Below are positions 6,664-7,639 of a DNA stretch of 7,639 bases, piece after piece. Made by a program: the position numbers and the translations under genes. The notes under the pieces are model-generated. The model was not told the origin of the DNA, did not search any database, and worked only from the letters and a program-made list of their open reading frames with translations. The DNA is taken from assembly GCA_029932795.1 (NCBI GenBank), contig JAOZPL010000092.1, positions 1-7,639 on the forward strand, given 5' to 3'. This stretch comes from Candidatus Zixiibacteriota bacterium. GTDB taxonomy: Bacteria; Zixibacteria; MSB-5A5; GN15; FEB-12. Within the stretch, counting starts at the first letter, position 1. Each line of letters begins with the position of its first letter.

Positions 6664-6690
6664 ACCGCCCGGCAACGGGCGGTTTTCTTT
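6664..6690 (+). terminator. Intrinsic terminator, probably bidirectional
   Basis: ACCGCCCG (6664-6671) pairs with CGGGCGGT (6676-6683) around a GCAA tetraloop, an 8-bp GC-rich stem followed on the plus strand by TTTCTTT. On the minus strand the same hairpin is followed, after four bases, by six T. It can therefore end the small RNA from the left and the nrdJ/Roadblock-like transcript from the right. Confidence 0.88.
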
Positions 6691-6741
6691 GGGAAAAAGC
6701 TTGAAGGCGCCGGTATTACCTTGAGGTTAGCCCGGCTGGAA

Positions 6742-7416
6742 TCAGTCAAATGACAGGTCGGAGGCCCCCTGACCGATGGCGGTCTTTCCGCCAATGGCTC
6801 TCTTGATCGCCTGTTCGTAACTGATTGACTCGTTGGTTCGCTTTACAACGATAAAGTAGCACTCCGTACCAGCCGAGGCGACATAGAGACGGTCTCTTTC
6901 GACCTCAAAAACCCCCTTCTCGCGTTTGATATCAACACCCGGTAACCGCAAAAAAACATCGACCAGTTCACGTAGATTTTTAAACACCGCACCAAAAGCC
7001 TGCCTGAAGCTCTCGGAGTTTTTGCCCCCGATCAGATTCCCTTCGTTATCCAACCGATATACTCGCTGAACCCCGGAGATAGAGTGCAGATGATCGTATA
7101 TTGTAAGGCTCCGGCTGCTGATTCCGGTCAGCCCCCCGATTTCCACACCCAGGTTTCTGGAGCTGTCTTCGATGATTTCGAGAATCTCAGCATGCTGGCG
7201 CTTGATGGACCATTCGGCCCGCGCTTGTTCCTCCAGCGACTCAATCGATTTATCAAGGTTGCGTTCAATCTTGTGCAGCACCTGACCGGCGTTGAGAATA
7301 GTGGTCGTAATTCTTGGTGCCGGTCGCTCAGCGTATTCTGTCTGCACCTGTAGAGATAGCCCCCGACGTTGCACTTCGGAAGTGCGCCCGGCCGGTATGT
7401 ACTTGCTCGTTTTCAT
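6742..7416 (-). CDS. Roadblock/LC7-like protein of unknown role
   Basis: The protein has 224 aa. ATG at 7416-7414 is the only start after an in-frame TGA; the ribosome site is weak. Residues 1-40 look disordered and basic. Residues about 45-90 form a long, charged, probably coiled-coil helix. Residues about 112-195 (GVQRVYRLDNEGNLIGG, a helix with AVFKNLRELVDVF, then FEVERDRLYVASAG and CYFIVVKRT) follow the strand-helix-strand plan of Roadblock/LC7 or MglB-like longin folds, which bind and regulate small GTPases. That assignment comes from pattern only and is tentative. There is no signal peptide or membrane segment, so it is cytoplasmic. It starts 54 bp after the nrdJ stop on the same strand and is followed by the terminator at 6664-6683, so the two probably share a transcript. 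No GTPase gene is visible in the window. Confidence 0.6.
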   Translation of the reverse strand: MKTSKYIPAGRTSEVQRRGLSLQVQTEYAERPAPRITTTILNAGQVLHKIERNLDKSIESLEEQARAEWSIKRQHAEILEIIEDSSRNLGVEIGGLTGISSRSLTIYDHLHSISGVQRVYRLDNEGNLIGGKNSESFRQAFGAVFKNLRELVDVFLRLPGVDIKREKGVFEVERDRLYVASAGTECYFIVVKRTNESISYEQAIKRAIGGKTAIGQGASDLSFD

Positions 7417-7470
7417 ACAACTTGCCGAAGGCTGCGGATGTCAACCCCGGTCATTCTTCTATCGGCAGAA

Positions 7471-7639
7471 TCAGCAACTGGAATAACCGCAGGATGGACA
7501 ACAGTAACAACCGGAGTCAAACCTCATCGGTGAGGCGCACTCCGGACAGATATCTACAACCGGCACTTCTTGCGATGATTCAGTGGAATCGGCCCGCGAC
7601 CCGAAATGCTTCTGCAGAATCTGGGCAATTGCGTCGGGT
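7471..7639 (-). CDS. nrdJ: Adenosylcobalamin-dependent (class II) ribonucleotide reductase, C-terminal tail
   Basis: Only the last 56 codons are in the window; the gene enters from the right edge. The frame reads PDAIAQILQKHF, a linker of about 15 residues, then CPECASPMRF, GCYCCPSCGYSSC and stop. The PDAIA helix followed by a zinc-ribbon-like tail (CPEC, then CPSC) and the ending GYS-x-C are characteristic of B12-dependent ribonucleotide reductases of the NrdJ type. These make deoxyribonucleotides without oxygen dependence, and C-terminal cysteines relay electrons from thioredoxin to the active site. The catalytic barrel lies outside the window, so class II is inferred from the tail alone. 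The tail has one extra Cys (CYCC) beside the two CxxC pairs and the terminal Cys. Confidence 0.8.
   Translation of the reverse strand, partial: PDAIAQILQKHFGSRADSTESSQEVPVVDICPECASPMRFDSGCYCCPSCGYSSC

Noticed and set aside
1..7639. CRISPR arrays, tRNA or rRNA genes, transposases, phage or defence genes
   Set aside because: No regularly spaced repeats, tRNA-like cloverleafs, rRNA stretches, terminal inverted repeats or recombinase motifs were seen.

Overview
The window looks like a piece of a Gram-negative bacterial chromosome of moderate GC. The envelope type follows from an outer-membrane TonB-dependent receptor and an exported periplasmic binding protein. The receptor N-terminus, a B12-dependent class II ribonucleotide reductase, a Roadblock/LC7-like protein and a receiver-rich signalling operon together recall FCB-type lineages (Zixibacteria-like) or deltaproteobacteria-like lineages. 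That placement is inference and weak.

Layout. Positions 1-316 (minus) hold the N-terminus of a TonB-dependent receptor with a carboxypeptidase-regulatory-like domain, starting at TTG. A 280-bp divergent spacer separates it from a plus-strand operon at 597-5680: an ABC-type substrate-binding protein with no transporter genes beside it, a membrane histidine kinase (CHASE8-like sensor, HAMP, HisKA, HATPase), two stand-alone receiver proteins, and a soluble REC-GAF-HisKA-HATPase hybrid. ATGA overlaps join genes 1/2 and 4/5; the other gaps are 15 and 10 bp. Convergent to it is pyrE (5744-6319, minus), with a clear sigma70-type promoter. Between pyrE and the next minus-strand gene, a short plus-strand unit runs from a TATAAT box (6455) to a strong hairpin terminator (6664-6690). 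Its predicted transcript folds into a 184-nt rod whose ends pair, and its architecture resembles 6S RNA. The window ends with a minus-strand pair: the C-terminal tail of adenosylcobalamin-dependent ribonucleotide reductase (nrdJ) followed by a 224-aa Roadblock/LC7-like protein.

How the genes may work together. The binding protein would capture a small ligand in the periplasm and report it to the co-translated kinase. Phosphate could then go to either free receiver or to the receiver of the hybrid kinase. None of the five proteins carries a DNA-binding or enzymatic output domain, so the output must lie outside the window or act by protein-protein contact. The divergent TonB-dependent receptor is a natural candidate target or ligand importer, but nothing in the sequence proves the link. 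pyrE, the RNA and the nrdJ pair look unrelated to this pathway.

Most notable items: the transporter-less binding-protein/kinase/multi-receiver module, a CX3CX2C cysteine cluster on the signalling face of the first receiver, and the unannotated 6S-like RNA.
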